This document shows positions 37,829 to 49,888 of a stretch of 64,000 nucleotides of DNA, in pieces. How positions within the stretch are numbered: the stretch's first letter is position 1; each line of letters begins with the position of its first letter. The translations under genes were made by a program, and so were the position numbers. This stretch comes from Norana najaformis (lineage: Eukaryota > Annelida > Clitellata > Crassiclitellata > Hormogastridae): assembly GCA_964023275.1 (NCBI GenBank), contig OZ029919.1, positions 8,163,714-8,227,713 on the forward strand. The letters run 5' to 3'. The notes beneath the pieces are model-generated. The model was not told the origin of the DNA and did no database searches. It was given only the letters and a program-made list of their open reading frames with translations.

Positions 37829-40800
37829 ATGGCGGCCTGCAATGCAGGTATGTATGCACTACCTGCAGTGATTTACATCATTATTTTAGCTGTAAAGTTC
37901 GGCACTTAAAAGGTTGTGCCTGAGTTTTGATTTCTGTAAGTCTTGACACCAGTTGCGATCCTAGAATCGTTGGAACCATAGGTCACATTGAGGTCAAAGC
38001 ATAGGTGGCCAAGACCGATTCTTTAGATCGGGAGGCTCTTGATAGACGGGTTGTAATCAGCCGGTTTTGTAGACCTTGGAATTATTGTGTCAGCAATGAC
38101 TGTTGAGAGTCTACAAGTCTATACGTCCTTCGGAGTTCGTTGATATGTAATGCCCGCCCTTGGGAGTCAGGTTGACTTGCTTCAACCGTCAACAAAATCA
38201 GCAAACAATGTACTTACCATTTTTAACTATTGCTACTGTGCAAGGTGTACGTCCACAGTTAGTATGCTCTTGTACTTTCTTCATGTGGGTTTAGTAAATT
38301 TATGCAGTGACAGTTTGACAAGGTTTTCAGTGATTTGTTCAGTTTATATATCATGTTTTTGATGAAACTTTGGTGCTTTATGAATATTTGGGATGCTTGA
38401 TGCTGTTGATCCCAGTTAGTATTTGGTGGATGGTTATTCTTACGTTACCATGCTATCAGTCATGTTGGCTGTGATTACTGTGTATAGATGCAGCTCAAGT
38501 ACTGAGCCTTGTGAGAAACTGAATGGAATTGGTAACCAGGCCATGCATGGACAGCAGTTTACATAAACCACTATGATAAAAAAATTTGTATTTATGATGT
38601 AAACCACTTCCCATGAACTCGTAATGATAGAAGTATGTCATACACTTGTATCATAAAATCATTACATACAGTTGTTATGGATTTTATCATAGAATGCCAT
38701 GGCATACGTCTCTTTTCTTTCCTGCCTTTGTTCTTTCTAGTCTGATCTTATTACTTTTGTTGCAGTGGTATAGAGGCCAACAGGCATAAACCTGCCTTTT
38801 ATCAATTTTTAGCCAGGAAAGATTTGTTATTTTCCAATAAGTCTTTTATCAGGACCTGGCAGAGTGGGAGTGGCAGAGTGGAAGGATTTTCTAATTCTTT
38901 GTGGAAAATTTTATCTGTTAAGTCATGAAACCCAAGAGGAAGGTTGTTGTATTGGTTTAGCTGTAGAGCCTTCCAGAACTATGTAGGTGAAGTTGAGCAA
39001 TGAATTTCCAGTTACCGAACCTTCAGTCTTGATTTTTGCTCAAATGATGCTGGTGGGGGAAGCTATGATTATAATTGTAATCGTACACTCAAAATTTCTA
39101 AAGTGCTACTTAAAAGATAAGTGCAGGTCACCAGCTTTTTCATAAGCTCTGCGTCATGTTAGTGGGGTTGTCCAAAGATGCCGTGTCAAGAACCAAATCC
39201 AGCTGCCATGAGACCAGAGAGAGGAGGGGAGAGGAAGTTAGGGTGGTTCTTGTTTATACAATGTACAGCAGTAATTATTGAGAGTATTGGCTGCAGGAAA
39301 CATTATACCCGCATTCAGCAAGACATGGAATTTTTAAGAAGCGTACATCACTGCATATATCCAAAAATTTCAGATAAAAAATTCAGAATTTGGTTAATGT
39401 TTGGCCCACAGTTATGTAAAATTGTACAGATTTTGTTGTCACAGTGGCTTGTATTTGTTTCTTAGCTGCATATATCAGTTCACTCTAGGAATGCCCTGCA
39501 GCAAAGGATGACCAACAGCGCAAAACAGTGCATTTCGCACTTCTAAACTTGTAGGTCTTGAAATTTTGTGCCATCTGGAACAATCTAACTCTCAGTCTTT
39601 CGCTCTAAACTAAAAAGTAACCATTCATGATGTGTCCTTTTGCCTGGCTTCATTGTGTATTGTGTGCGCTTCTGAACTTTGTAAGGAGGACATTATTAAA
39701 TTTCATCTGTATTTGTATATGTGACCCGTTTCGACAAAATGAGCCCTACTTTGCACCACGTGATTTGACAGAATGGTTTCGAAAGGTGTTTTAGCTTGAA
39801 ATTATGCATATTAACTTTTTAATATATTTTGGTCAAGCATGTTCCTAATCTATGTGATTTCACTTAATCTAATGTATAGTTGATGCTTATAAATGCTTAA
39901 GCGTAATGACTTTATTGCGTTATTTTCAATGAACTGAGATGAAAAATCTTACTGTTGGGTAAAATTTTGAAAATCATCTACCATGTTACATAGACATATT
40001 GTTCATTATTTGAGCTGTCATTTGTGCCCATTTTAAATATTCAACTGGCACATTTACTCTTCCTGGAGCTAGCGAATGAAGAGGGTTGTTTAAGGCTTAA
40101 TGATTTATATAGTCTCACTGACTAAGCTGTCAAGCATGTGTATCCGTGATATGCGTAGAATTAAGCATTACATGCCCTTGTCCTCAAGCATAACTGGGGC
40201 AAACACGTTGGTCTCCAGTTACCTTGATTACTGTAACTTGCTTCTTACTGGTATCACAAAGTCAAACATGTAGAAACTCTAAAAAGTTCAGAACTCTTTG
40301 GCTAGAGCTGTAATTAATATGTCAAAATACGAGCATATAACCCCGGTGCTTAAATCTTTGCATAGGAAGTCAACTCACGAATCGTAAACTCGAGATTTCT
40401 ACAGCACCTATTGAAAGCGAAGTCGCGGGAACCAGCTTATTCACAGGTGCTTAGTCAAAACAAATCTTTAGACAGAAAGGGTTTGGTTCCGGGTCAAGAC
40501 CCTGGAGTCAGGCAGGTAAAAATGTTTAAATGCTAGGATGGAATGAGTTAATGAATTGTTCAGAGGGAATTTTCTCATGAAACAAAATGTCACTCGGAAT
40601 TCTGTTGTTTCTTGTGCATTTATGCATTTGTTCTGTATGAAAATAGTGTTTTGTTTGAAAATAGCAACTGTTCTGTGTTATTGAAGGAAATGTGGGGCCA
40701 GGCCGGGTCCGCTTTCCAGATGACCAGCTACAGAAGCACGATTCTGAGATTGTTATACAGTCGGATGCTGAGGGTGAGCAGGACATTCATCTCGGATTCC

Positions 40801-43436
40801 TCCAGATTTACCACCGGTACCAGATTCGGTTCAGCATCAAGGACAGCCTCGGCGAGGACATAATTTCAGAGCCCCTTGAGAACCTTAACGTCAGCCTTCT
40901 TGAAGCAGTTCCAACCGACGATGGTAAGCATACCATTGAGTCATATGAGTAATGTATTATTTATTTTATTTATTTATTTTGAGCACTTTCTACACGTGCA
41001 CAGTCAGTAAATCTGAATCAGAGGCATGGTTTCATTGTTTGCCTTATCTGTTATCATTGATGATGAATTCTACAAATGACTCAGTTTGACTAATATCTTG
41101 TCTTAACTATTAAATTGTGTCCATGGCAACACAGTTTGCTTGATTCTTCATCAGAACTGTTAATGTGGTAACACAGCTATGGAAACTTGAGGCAGAGGAT
41201 GATCTGTAGTGGGAAACAGAAGCTGTAGGGGGAAGGAGTGTAGTGGGCAGGAGCACAGAGACTGGCAAAAATATATCCCAGGATGAGGAATGGTCTCAGC
41301 CACTGGGGGTGAGTTTCTGCTTCTGTTCTACCAATTGCTTTGTGACTCGAGCATCGGGATAGCATTTCCTTACAGGTTAAGCGTACGCATATATTTATGT
41401 AGCTTCTTTTATGAACCTTTTAGACACAACAGTGAATTGCCAATTTCATGCAGTGCTCAAGTTTTTAGAGCCGAGGTGTAGAAGTAAGGGTCAACTGTTT
41501 TAGCAGTTGACCACTTTGTAACAATTCAGTTCACGAGTTTGGTGTCAGAGTAGCAGTTTGATTGATAAAGTACTTGTGACGTGCCAGAAGCCTTGCAGGC
41601 TTGATCGGTAGCTTGGTGAAATAAATTACTGCTTGGAGGAGATTTTTTAAAATGTTCAATAACTTCAGAAGGTCTGCACAAATCTCTTTCTTCCAGAGCA
41701 GCATTATTGAAGTTTATGTTCTAAGGTTATGTTTAATAGAAATATTTTATTAAAATTGTAATTATCATTTTGAAAGGTGAAGGGCATGATCTGTTGATCG
41801 AATTCAAAGCGCACAAGGAAAAGCTGATGAAGGAGCAACTAACGTTGTTCGACTCAAAGAAAGCCAATCATGTTTTACTCATTTTTCATGCCAGAGTATT
41901 AGGTAAACTATTGTCTATATTCATTAATTAAATTCACCGTTTAAGAATGAGTGTTCAAATGACATGTGTAAAACAGCAATAAATACTGAATTTTATGCAA
42001 AATTCATGATATTTTGGCTAAACTTTTATGAATCATGTGTAAAAATCAGTCTATGAGTGTAACCTATAGGCCAGCAGGAGAACGTAAAAACAAAACAAAA
42101 AATTAATAAAATATTGCTATGTTGGGTGTCACTGGAGTAGCCACCAGGTAACCTGATCATATCAAGAGTTTTACAAGGCTGAGATCTCACCACAGCAAGA
42201 ATCTCCCGTGTCAAATATTAAGTCAGTTGATTTAGAGGTTTTGAATTTATAACAGGTCCAAATATGCCATTTCCTACACATCGCACATTGACCACCAGAG
42301 ACAAGATACCTCGTTCTATTTTACATATTGTCAGGCGTCTAGGACAGGTTATCTTATCCCTCAATATATGGAACGCTGTGCGTAAATCAGTCTTTTAACA
42401 TGTAGATGACTCAGACAGCTGGCTTCTTAAATAAGTGGACTGGTTGCCGGGCCAAGAATTAATTAGAAAAAAGAGGAGGTAAGAAAACCGGACTCTGTCC
42501 TGTCCTGCAACAACTGCGTGAATTGATCGCTGTGTCCTGCTTACATCTGCATGAATTGATTGCTGTGATCGGCATACATCGTACTTTAACCCACTCAGAA
42601 AGACTTTGAAGTGGCATAAGAAGATTGTGTTTCATTTTTTGAGCTTGGCCTTGATCATACTGTCCAAGCAATTGGTGGCACTAAGAATCAAGTGTGGTCT
42701 CGGCTGCAGATTATTGGCAGCTTAGAGCCGGGTGATGGCTGCCCAGTAGCTAGTACAAATGGTGGCACCAGTAGACCATTTTACGCCACAGTCATCTGTC
42801 ATCTGGCAGGTTGCAAGCAACAGGGCAACATTTTCACCCACTGAGCAGCAGGCTGCTCCAACCAAGAAATGTGTTGTCTGCAACATGAAAGGAATTTTTA
42901 ATGAATCTCGATAGGCCTATATTTTCCAAACTTACATATCAGAATCTGCTGCATGTGTCATCCTGTGCTTCAACATTTTCATTCAGATGCTGAATTTTAA
43001 GGCTTATGTGCGTTGGCTTTGACAATGAATGTTGTCAGACTTTTGAACATTTGTGTTACAAGTGATTGTGCAGTGCTTAATTAAGCAGAATGAAAATTTT
43101 TGTTTTTTATCATGTGACCATCTTGACTTTGTGGATCAACACTAAAACATTGATTAAAAACCCAATTTATGTTATTATACAGTTGAAATAATTGTTTGAC
43201 ATTTTTCTGAACTTGTTAGGCAAAATATGACAAAATGTTGATTGCTGAAGAAATATTTTGTTTTCACAATTTTTTGCCAAAACATTTTGTACCATGTTAT
43301 ACTGATTTTGCGACTGTTTGTTGTTTTGATTGCAGGTAAGGGAAAAGGGACCCCTGCCCTACGTCGTGGCATTCACTGCGTTGGGATAGACGTCGATGAG
43401 GAGTCGGAGGCAAGCGACTGGCAGGGTTTTGAGTGA
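37829..43436 (+). CDS. C20orf27: C20orf27/ADISSP-family protein (UPF0687), 4 exons, 160 aa, complete
   Basis: Exons: 37829-37847, 40687-40923, 41777-41902, 43336-43436. All introns are GT-AG and phase 1; the sum is 483 nt with a TGA stop. The first exon encodes only MAACNA plus one base, after a good start context (CCACAGATGGCG). Signature stretches are VRFPDDQLQKHDSE, HLGFLQIYHRYQIRFSI (human: GFLKILHRYEITFTL), IEFKAHKEKLMKEQ, VLLIFHARVLGKGKGTP and an end CVGIDVDEESEASDWQGFE (human: EHSDWHGFD). The human protein is 174 residues and the adipose-secreted form has been called ADISSP. The fold appears beta-rich. Its role in invertebrates is unknown. The long first intron carries family-A and LINE fragments. 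Confidence 0.93.
38110..39050. other. Intron 1 of the C20orf27-type gene, nothing recognised
   Basis: Intronic sequence with short frames. A loose inverted similarity (TATGATAAAA near 38573 and its complement near 38680) is the only structure noted. Confidence 0.4.
39055..39215 (-). repeat. Family-A retroposon copy, antisense, diverged
   Basis: The plus strand reads ATTGTAATCGTACACTCAAA, then AAATTTCTAAAGTGCTAC and CACCAGCTTTTTCATAAGCT, the reverse complement of the family block. It most resembles the subfamily copy at 12690-12895. Confidence 0.6.
40190..40380 (+). mobile_element. L2/CR1-like reverse-transcriptase fragment
   Basis: Translates as a typical LINE stretch: LDYCNLLLTGITKS, then KVQNSLARAVINMSKYEHI and TPVLKSLHRKS. 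It ends abruptly where a family-A end in opposite orientation begins. Confidence 0.75.
40381..40520 (-). repeat. Family-A retroposon copy, antisense
   Basis: CGAATCGTAAACTCGAGATT, CTACAGCACC, GGAACCAGCTTATTCACAGG and GGTTTGGTTCCGGGTCAAGA are the reverse complement of the family consensus. It abuts the LINE fragment at 40190-40380 head to head. Confidence 0.8.
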
Positions 43437-43464
43437 ATCTATAATGACTCTCAGATGATCTGTT

Positions 43465-44265
43465 GTGGAAGGCATTCTCTGCAAAGTCTCAAACCTTCAA
43501 AATTTCAATCGTGGGCCTGTATTCTCAGCAGGTTCAGCAGGTGTTTCTTCAGAAAGTCAAAAGAGGGAATGGGGAAACTCTTACAGCCTTGCAAGAAACA
43601 TGAATTGTGTTAATCTTATGCTGAGTTGCATAAAGAAGAGACAACACATGTTTTGTTCTGGATACCAACTCATAACAGTTTTTTCCTGTCACCGGTCTTA
43701 ATCATCTACAAGTAAATTAGAAACCAGCTTGTCTGCCCTTGTTCAGGTTTTCTTGGGTTGGCCAACTTGTTTCCAAGTCGTCTACCACTTGGGATGATTC
43801 TCTCCACACCTAATCTCTTCATATTGTATATTAGCGCTTAACACGTCTTGTTCGGTCTTGCATAGGGCCTCTTGAACATCTAGCTTAATGTATTAATTTA
43901 TCTGTGACATTACCCCTGCTTTATGCTTTCTAACCAGCACATGTTACTTTATATTCTCTTTATATTCCTACAGGGCAACAGGTTGTATGGCCTTATGATG
44001 AGTTAATAGATTGTTCAAGTGTGAGATGGAGTGTCTGACATGGTTGTGTACTAATTTTGTTTGTGAAGTTTAAACAGTTGGACAATGTGGACAGCACGGC
44101 TTGTTACTGCATTCTCAAATTTCATCGTAGTGGTAACTTGAACGCAAATACTGCAAATGTCGTGGTGAAAGTAGAGAGACCGACTGGATTTCTTAACCTT
44201 GAAGAGAAATTTGGAGTGATTGGGAAAACATTTTGAGTAAACGTTACATGGGAACTATTTAAATG
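43465..44265. other. 3' untranslated and flanking region of the C20orf27-type gene
   Basis: No coding signal. A 78-codon open frame at 43465-43701 has no recognisable motif. The first strong poly(A) signal is at 44271. Confidence 0.45.
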
Positions 44266-44270
44266 CTGTG

Positions 44271-44276
44271 AATAAA
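44271..44276 (+). terminator. Probable poly(A) signal AATAAA
   Basis: AATAAA about 835 bp beyond the stop of the C20orf27-type gene, followed by a second AATAAA at about 44283. The distance makes the assignment tentative. Confidence 0.4.
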
Positions 44277-44764
44277 GATCGAATAAATGGACGGTTGTTT
44301 GGGTCATTTGGAAAGAAATCAAGACGTTGCACGTGTTTCATCGTGTCTTGCTTCCGTTTCTTCCGTGCTGTGAAAACTGTTTGTGGATTTACAGCTGGAA
44401 TCTTATAGGAGGCTTAAGCTTAGTGACATTTGCCAATAAAATGGGTCCTTCTTACTTGATCTTTAAGTCTAAATGCTTTAAGTCTGGTTTTATTAACACA
44501 GCGATATTTTGTTGCTACAAGGACTGAGTTGTGATTGTCACTCTAAGGGGTCGTCCATAAAAGACGTCCACACGAAATTACCTACTTTTTGACGTCACCC
44601 TCCCATTATGCTGTGTGATGTCAGTAGGCCTATATTCCTTATTCCACGATTCTACCTGTTTACGGTGTAGTAATAGAACTCGAAGCAGCAGCGGCAATAG
44701 CACCTAGTCAGGCCTTGCTCTGTGTCGTTGAAAGAGAGAGTCTCTTGTATATATTAGTGTCTGG

Positions 44765-44960
44765 TCATAATCGTAATCTCGAGATTTCTACAGCGCCCAA
44801 CGAAAGCCACGTCACGAGGACCAGCTTATTCACAGGCGCTCGGTCACAACCAAATCGATAGGCAAAGGGGGTTCGGTTCCAGGTCAATATCCAAAAGTCA
44901 GGCAGAGAGACAGCGTGGCGGCTACGGTGGGTGATGTTTGGGATTGGAGCGGAAAGCGAT
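44765..44960 (-). repeat. Family-A retroposon copy, antisense, well preserved
   Basis: ATAATCGTAATCTCGAGATT, CTACAGCGCCCAACGAAAGC, GACCAGCTTATTCACAGGCG, CCAAATCGATAGGCAAAGGG and GGTTCGGTTCCAGGTCAATA, extending to GATGTTTGGGATTGGAGCGG. It is one of the longest copies. Confidence 0.8.
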
Positions 44961-44999
44961 AGTAGTAGTAGTTCCTCAGTTTAACGACAGCTTATGGCA

Positions 45000-45920
45000 T
45001 CAAAGGCCGTTGCCGTCGCCCTCCTCCTTTATCCAGGCTTGGGACTGGCACTACCCCCAAACAAGGCAGTGGCGGAGTTCGGAAAGCGATAAGAAGAGGA
45101 GTCAGGATATGTGCGGCCTGTGGTATCCAAACTATCCAACAGGGTTCATGATTCTACCCGTCCACACGTCACACACCTAGCGTTGTATGAGACGACGCAA
45201 AAGGTAGATTGAAACATTCAATTCTGCGCTTTAATGGCAATCAAGTTTCGTATACAAAAAGCACAAGGCATAACTTACTAAAGTTCAGTTCAGAAGCTCT
45301 AACAGTAAATTAAACGATTACAATTTGAAAAACAAAATTAGCAAAAAATGACTAGCATACTCTCTCACAAGAAACGTGACATAAACTGCAAAAAAATAAT
45401 TCTTTATTCCTGATAATATTACTGCACGTATGGTGTCCTTTGTTAAATTTAATAAAACTAATAATACAAATTACAATAGTATAATGCCCATTGAGCACTC
45501 ACAATCCTTTACATTACATCAGATTAGGCTACGTCACTTTACATCGCATTGCAACAAGTCAATGGTGTAGGCATACCAAGTTTTTTCTTAGGCCTACTTA
45601 TGCTGCCTATGTATTAAGTATAAAGACATACAATGTTCACATTAGGCCTATGTGTTAAGTAAGCCTTTTGCACTCTCGAATGTATTTCACGTTTACATAA
45701 ACTTTCTGGCAATAGAGTAAATTTACTATGGCATGTAGTCCATAGGCCGCAGGCACATACTTCTGTCAGGTTATTTATAAGGCACATTATGTCTGATTGA
45801 ATTATCCCTTTATAACCAAACATTTTGGTTCGAAATGCAAAGTCCGAAAATATCTAATATAAAATGGGCATGACGTCGACAATGGCAATATAATAGGCCT
45901 AATACTGTGCGTTAATGGTA
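45000..45920. other. Intergenic stretch, minor LINE similarity
   Basis: Near 45020 the stretch CCCTCCTCCTTTATCCAGGC resembles part of the LINE relic near 3020, but too briefly to assign. The rest is AT-rich with several TAGGCCTA octamers. Confidence 0.4.
45403..45408 (-). terminator. Possible poly(A) signal of the secreted-protein gene
   Basis: TTTATT on the plus strand (AATAAA on the minus strand), about 800 bp beyond the stop at 46214. Confidence 0.3.
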
Positions 45921-45950
45921 GCAGTAGGCTATAGTGATCAGACTACACAG

Positions 45951-46031
45951 AAGAAGAAGATGATGATGATGCTGATTATGGTGATGGTGGTGATGATGAT
46001 GATGATGAGGTGATGATGATGATGATGATAA
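45951..46031. repeat. (GAT)n/(GAA)n microsatellite
   Basis: Imperfect GAT trinucleotide tract about 180 bp downstream of the secreted-protein stop codon. Confidence 0.9.
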
Positions 46032-46213
46032 AAATAAGAGAATAATAACTGTATTAACAATAAATGACCAGATAACAATGATAATAAATTGTCAAACAAA
46101 TGACTCAATGAAAGAAAATGCAATAAATGCAACATACAAATTAAATAGTATTTACATGACATTTAGCTTATAAAAAAGAACACTTATATCTACGGAATAT
46201 TGACGCAATGAGA

Positions 46214-48879
46214 TCATTCTTTGGCGCTTGGCTTCTTCTTCTTCTTCGGATTAAGTTGGCTTTGCATTTTCTTGAGCAGAAGTTCGGTTGCTTCAAAGAC
46301 GCTCCGAACCGCCATTAAAACCTCGCTCTTCTTCGCCTGACGGTATCTGGCGAAGTATTGGTCAACTGATTGCAGTGCTTCCTCGTTGCATTGTCTTTCC
46401 AGCGTAAGGTTATGGGTGTCGATGATCTCAACGAGACGACATGTGCCGCTGTTTGTATCCTTCCGCACCAGGTCCTTGACGCGCGAGGATAGTTTTAGGT
46501 CGTCTTTCGTTGACGCGCTGCTGTCGATTCCGTGCTTGATATGACCCAGTGCGGCGGATATCCGAACGAGGGCGTCACGGAAATCTGTGAAGTTAGGCTC
46601 CACTCCCTAAAATGGCAAACATGGGCGTCAGCAGGGAATGTAGTAACGTAAGAATCTTAATGACGTCAGAGAATAGGCCTGTTGTTACGAAGAACCGTCA
46701 ATGACGTCAGAGAATATGGTTACGTAAGAACCGTTAATGACGTCAGAGAATATTGTTATGCAAAGAACCGTTAATAACGTCAGACAATGTTGTTATGTAA
46801 GAACCCTTAATGACGTCAGAGAATATTGTTATGTAAGAACCGTTAATGACGTCAGAGATGATTAAACTAGCAGAGGTGTTAGACGGAGAATTCATTTCAC
46901 AAAACAGTGAACCCAAGCAATTGATTGTATTCGGCTAGGAACTAATCGAGCGCAGTCCTTTTCATTCGGATGGCGATCTTTCTTGGCCGACAGCTGCCTG
47001 CATGCAGAATTATCGACAGAAGCGCTATAAAACATCTTTTAGGCCTATCTGTTTGATTAGGCTTGGGCATGCATAGCTATACTTTACAGCAGACCTAGTA
47101 GGGGTGTGCTGAATTGCTTTTCCTATTCTATTCCTCTGTTAGTTAGTTCCTTCCTGAATAGAACCATAGGAAAAACATCTTAAATGTTTTCCTATTGTTC
47201 AATTTGTTGCTATCTGTTCCTGTTGTTCTGACCTGGGAGAAACTCCTTAGGGTAAGTAATTAGACCTGCATCTGCTTCAGAGCTACAGGTGAAAGGGACT
47301 CGTTTACAATTTTAAGGAAATAAAGAAAGGGGTCAACAGAAGCTTTGAGAAGGTCGCCCTGAATATATGTGGAGTGAAAGTGGGCCTGCGATTCTACTTC
47401 CGGTAGTAAGTTTACCGGACATGTAGTCACGAACGACGTTTGCTTCATTATTTTCATGTGAATCTATCACTAGAGGCTTGCGACAACACAAACCGAAAGT
47501 CACGGAGGATTAATTTATGATAATAATGGTCACTGGTCAACTGCCGATGACTTACTTTTTCTGGGAGCAGAAGAGAGAAGACTTCGTGGTTGACTTGGTT
47601 GACTTGATTTATCTGTAAAATACAAAAGGTGTTGTGTCAGCACGGTCTTTTAAAACGTCAGAGCGATCGCTACGCTTTATTAAATTGACAACATTTTGTC
47701 CGCAATCGTAATGCTAACATACGGAATTTTTGAAGAAGATGAAGGAAGAAGAATAAGAAGGGAGGGAGGGGAAGGAGGGAGGGAAGATAAAGAAGATGAA
47801 GAAGAGGAAGAGGATGAGGATGAGGATAACGAAGAAGAAGAACAACAACAAGAACAACAAGAACAACAACAAGAATAAGAAGAACAACAACAAGAACAAC
47901 AATAAGAGCAACAACAAGAACAGGAAGAACAAGAAGAAGAGCAGATATATTTTGAGCCTTACAGTGGATCATAACCCGAACACGAGTGCTTATAAAACCG
48001 TGTACATTTACATTTGCTTACCTTCACAGGGCGATTTTTAAGGGAAGGGAGAAACTGTCTCCGCTGTCTCAGACAGTCTGCCACCGAAACTGCACTTCCC
48101 TATACAAAGGACCGACTTTAATTAACTCCAAAGAGTTGTGAGCAGGATTCGATTCGCCATCGATCGACACCTTTTTGCATTGTACAATGGCGCTATAATA
48201 ATTCAACTTAAGTCACTGAGTTTCAGATCTGCTAGAAAGCCACGTTTAGCGTCTTTGAGAGGTTCCTCAAAGGCGCTATATAGACCATAACTAGATACAT
48301 ATGTACGATAAGATGAAATTGTAATTATAGCCATTATCATTAGCAACTTCTATAGCGCCGGCGACTAATTTATAAGGCATCGGCCTATGGCGCACCAATA
48401 TCAAGCCGCAGTGGTCAGTGTCCAGAAATTCAGTCCGATGAAATTAGACAAGAGATGAAGTCTACTTACCTTTTGAGCTTTCTTCAGTAACTGTTTCGTC
48501 AATCCCAGTGTGGGTTTAAGTGCTTTTGTAAGGACCTTGGTGGCGCTGGCCTTCGGTGGCTGTTGTTTCTTAGTTACAATGGAACAGATGTTACACTTAG
48601 TACTAGAGAAAACATCGCTGCTGCTGCTGCTGCTGGTGCTCGTACTGATGTCGGAAATGTTGCTATTGGTGATGTTGCTGCCACGAACTGCTCCGGATAA
48701 GACTCCATTCGATGTCGGTTGAATGAGATCTGCCAGTGAAGTCGTCGTCTTCTTAGCCGCGGCTGTTTTCACGGCTGGTTTGTTGGTGCGTTCACGCTTG
48801 GTTGACGTCGGCTTCGGATTGGGTTTCGACGGAGCAGAGTTGGCAGCTGACGCCGCGATCACGACAATGAGGATGATCT
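46214..48879 (-). CDS. Unrecognised probable secreted protein, three exons, 5' exon not found
   Basis: Exons in transcript order: 48470-48879, 47556-47612, 46214-46606. All internal boundaries are GT-AG and phase 0. The first exon needs one base from an unseen upstream exon that would carry the ATG. It opens with a hydrophobic run, EIILIVVIAASAANSAPS, which fits the core and cleavage region of a signal peptide. A Pro/Lys/Thr-rich linker, a poly-Ser tract and CNIC follow. The 130-residue last-exon part looks helical (FRDALVRISAALGHIKHGI, TCRLVEIIDTHNLTLERQC, SVDQYFARYRQAKK, VFEATELLLKKMQ). It has two Cys and ends in a basic KKKKKPSAKE tail. Sequons NIT, NIS, NFT and NLT support secretion. Total visible length is about 286 residues. 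No family was recognised. A helical-bundle signalling factor or a matrix protein are both possible. Confidence 0.7.
46640..46858. repeat. 36-37 bp minisatellite, each unit carrying a TGACGTCA (CRE) motif
   Basis: About 5.5 copies of a unit like AATGACGTCAGAGAATATTG plus TTATGTAAGAACCGTT, located in the intron 34 bp from the last exon of the secreted-protein gene. Four of the five TGACGTCA sites are intact; one unit reads TAACGTCA. Confidence 0.93.
46870..47550. other. Intron of the secreted-protein gene
   Basis: No exon recognised. The 65-codon frame at 47260-47457 lacks motifs. Confidence 0.4.
47735..47945. repeat. Purine-rich (GAA/GGA/CAA)n tract
   Basis: About 200 bp of strand-asymmetric purine-rich low-complexity sequence inside the first visible intron of the secreted-protein gene. 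Glu/Lys/Asn/Gln-rich frames are artefacts. Confidence 0.9.
48240..48310 (+). repeat. Retroposon 3' stem-loop copy
   Basis: AGCGTCTTTGAG (48248-48259) pairs with CTCAAAGGCGCT (48265-48276) over 12 positions, with one G-T wobble. TATATAGACC follows. This is the long-stem version of the recurrent 3' end. Confidence 0.7.
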
Positions 48880-49455
48880 CTACAAAGACAGAAGATTCCG
48901 TAAGTCGTTGTAGTTGATGTTTGATAACTTCAACACATAAACTATGAAGATCTATCAGAAGGATAAGAAGAAAGAGGAGAGTCAAAGAGGATTTAGAGGA
49001 GAAGATTTAAAGCATGGATTTAGTTAGGGAGAAGGCTCGATGAGAAAGGGTAAAAAGAATTATAAAAAATTAATATCTTAATAAAAAACTACATTTCGGA
49101 ATTTGAACCGTTTGACTGAAATGAAGAATTAGAAGTTGAGGGAACTAAAAGGAAAGCGAAGTAGAAAAAACGCGAATATAAGTAAGAAGAGAAGTGGCAA
49201 TGTGTTCAAATCTGAAAGGCAATAAATGCTGAGAAACTTCCAATGACACGTGAAAATGTCGCAGTCGTGATAGACTTATTTTCTAAAACTCGAAAAAATT
49301 CCAGGAAAATCGGAAAAGTCACAAAATAACAAATTGGAAACTTCACGGATATATACGTGAACATCCTGATAACTAAGACCAAGCCGTCATTTAGTGTTCT
49401 ATATCCTTCCGTCAGACATCCCCTTCACCTTTGTGTTTCAATAATCTCATATAAG
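48880..49455. other. Region upstream of the secreted-protein exons, start exon not found
   Basis: A/G-rich sequence on the plus strand. The frame of the downstream exon continues to about 48985 but has no ATG. The initiator exon must be spliced from further right or was not recognised. Confidence 0.4.
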
Positions 49456-49459
49456 TACA

Positions 49460-49507
49460 CCCCACCACCACCACCACCATCACCACCACCACCATCACCA
49501 CCACCAC
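49460..49507. repeat. (CAC)n microsatellite
   Basis: CCACCACCACCACCATCACC-type tract of 48 bp. Confidence 0.95.
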
Positions 49508-49564
49508 AGCATATCACAATGAAAATGTAATACTCTGTCCTTCACAATGGATGTGAAGCGGCAA

Positions 49565-49705
49565 ACCATCGTAATCGTAATCGTAATTCCGAAATTTCTA
49601 CAGCGCCCAACGAAAGCCACGTCGCGGGGACCAGCTTATTCACAGGCGCTCAGTCAAAACCAAATTGATAGGCAAAAGGGTTCGGTTCCAGGTCAAGATG
49701 CGATG
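49565..49705 (-). repeat. Family-A retroposon copy, antisense, well preserved
   Basis: TCGTAATCGTAATCGTAATT tail, then CTACAGCGCCCAACGAAAGC, GACCAGCTTATTCACAGGCG and GGTTCGGTTCCAGGTCAAGA. It differs from 44765-44960 at few positions in the shared part. Confidence 0.85.
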
Positions 49706-49888
49706 CGTATGTGAGTTTTGCAGATACATCGGTGTCCGCTGTTTACAGACCTAACTTTCGAGAGTGACCTGAATCAAACGCGGCCTCGTTATTTCATGTT
49801 GGAGGCGAAGAGATAAAGGAGTATGGGACAAAATGTTCAAACAAACAAAATGTCAGGCTCCCCAGAATGCTTCGCCCCAAGTAATACC

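Noticed and set aside
44870..44890. GGTTCGGTTCC in family-A copies as a tRNA B-box of a SINE
   Set aside because: The 3' stem-loop and variable tails place the sense strand on the opposite strand, so the B-box-like string is antisense. No matching A-box was seen.
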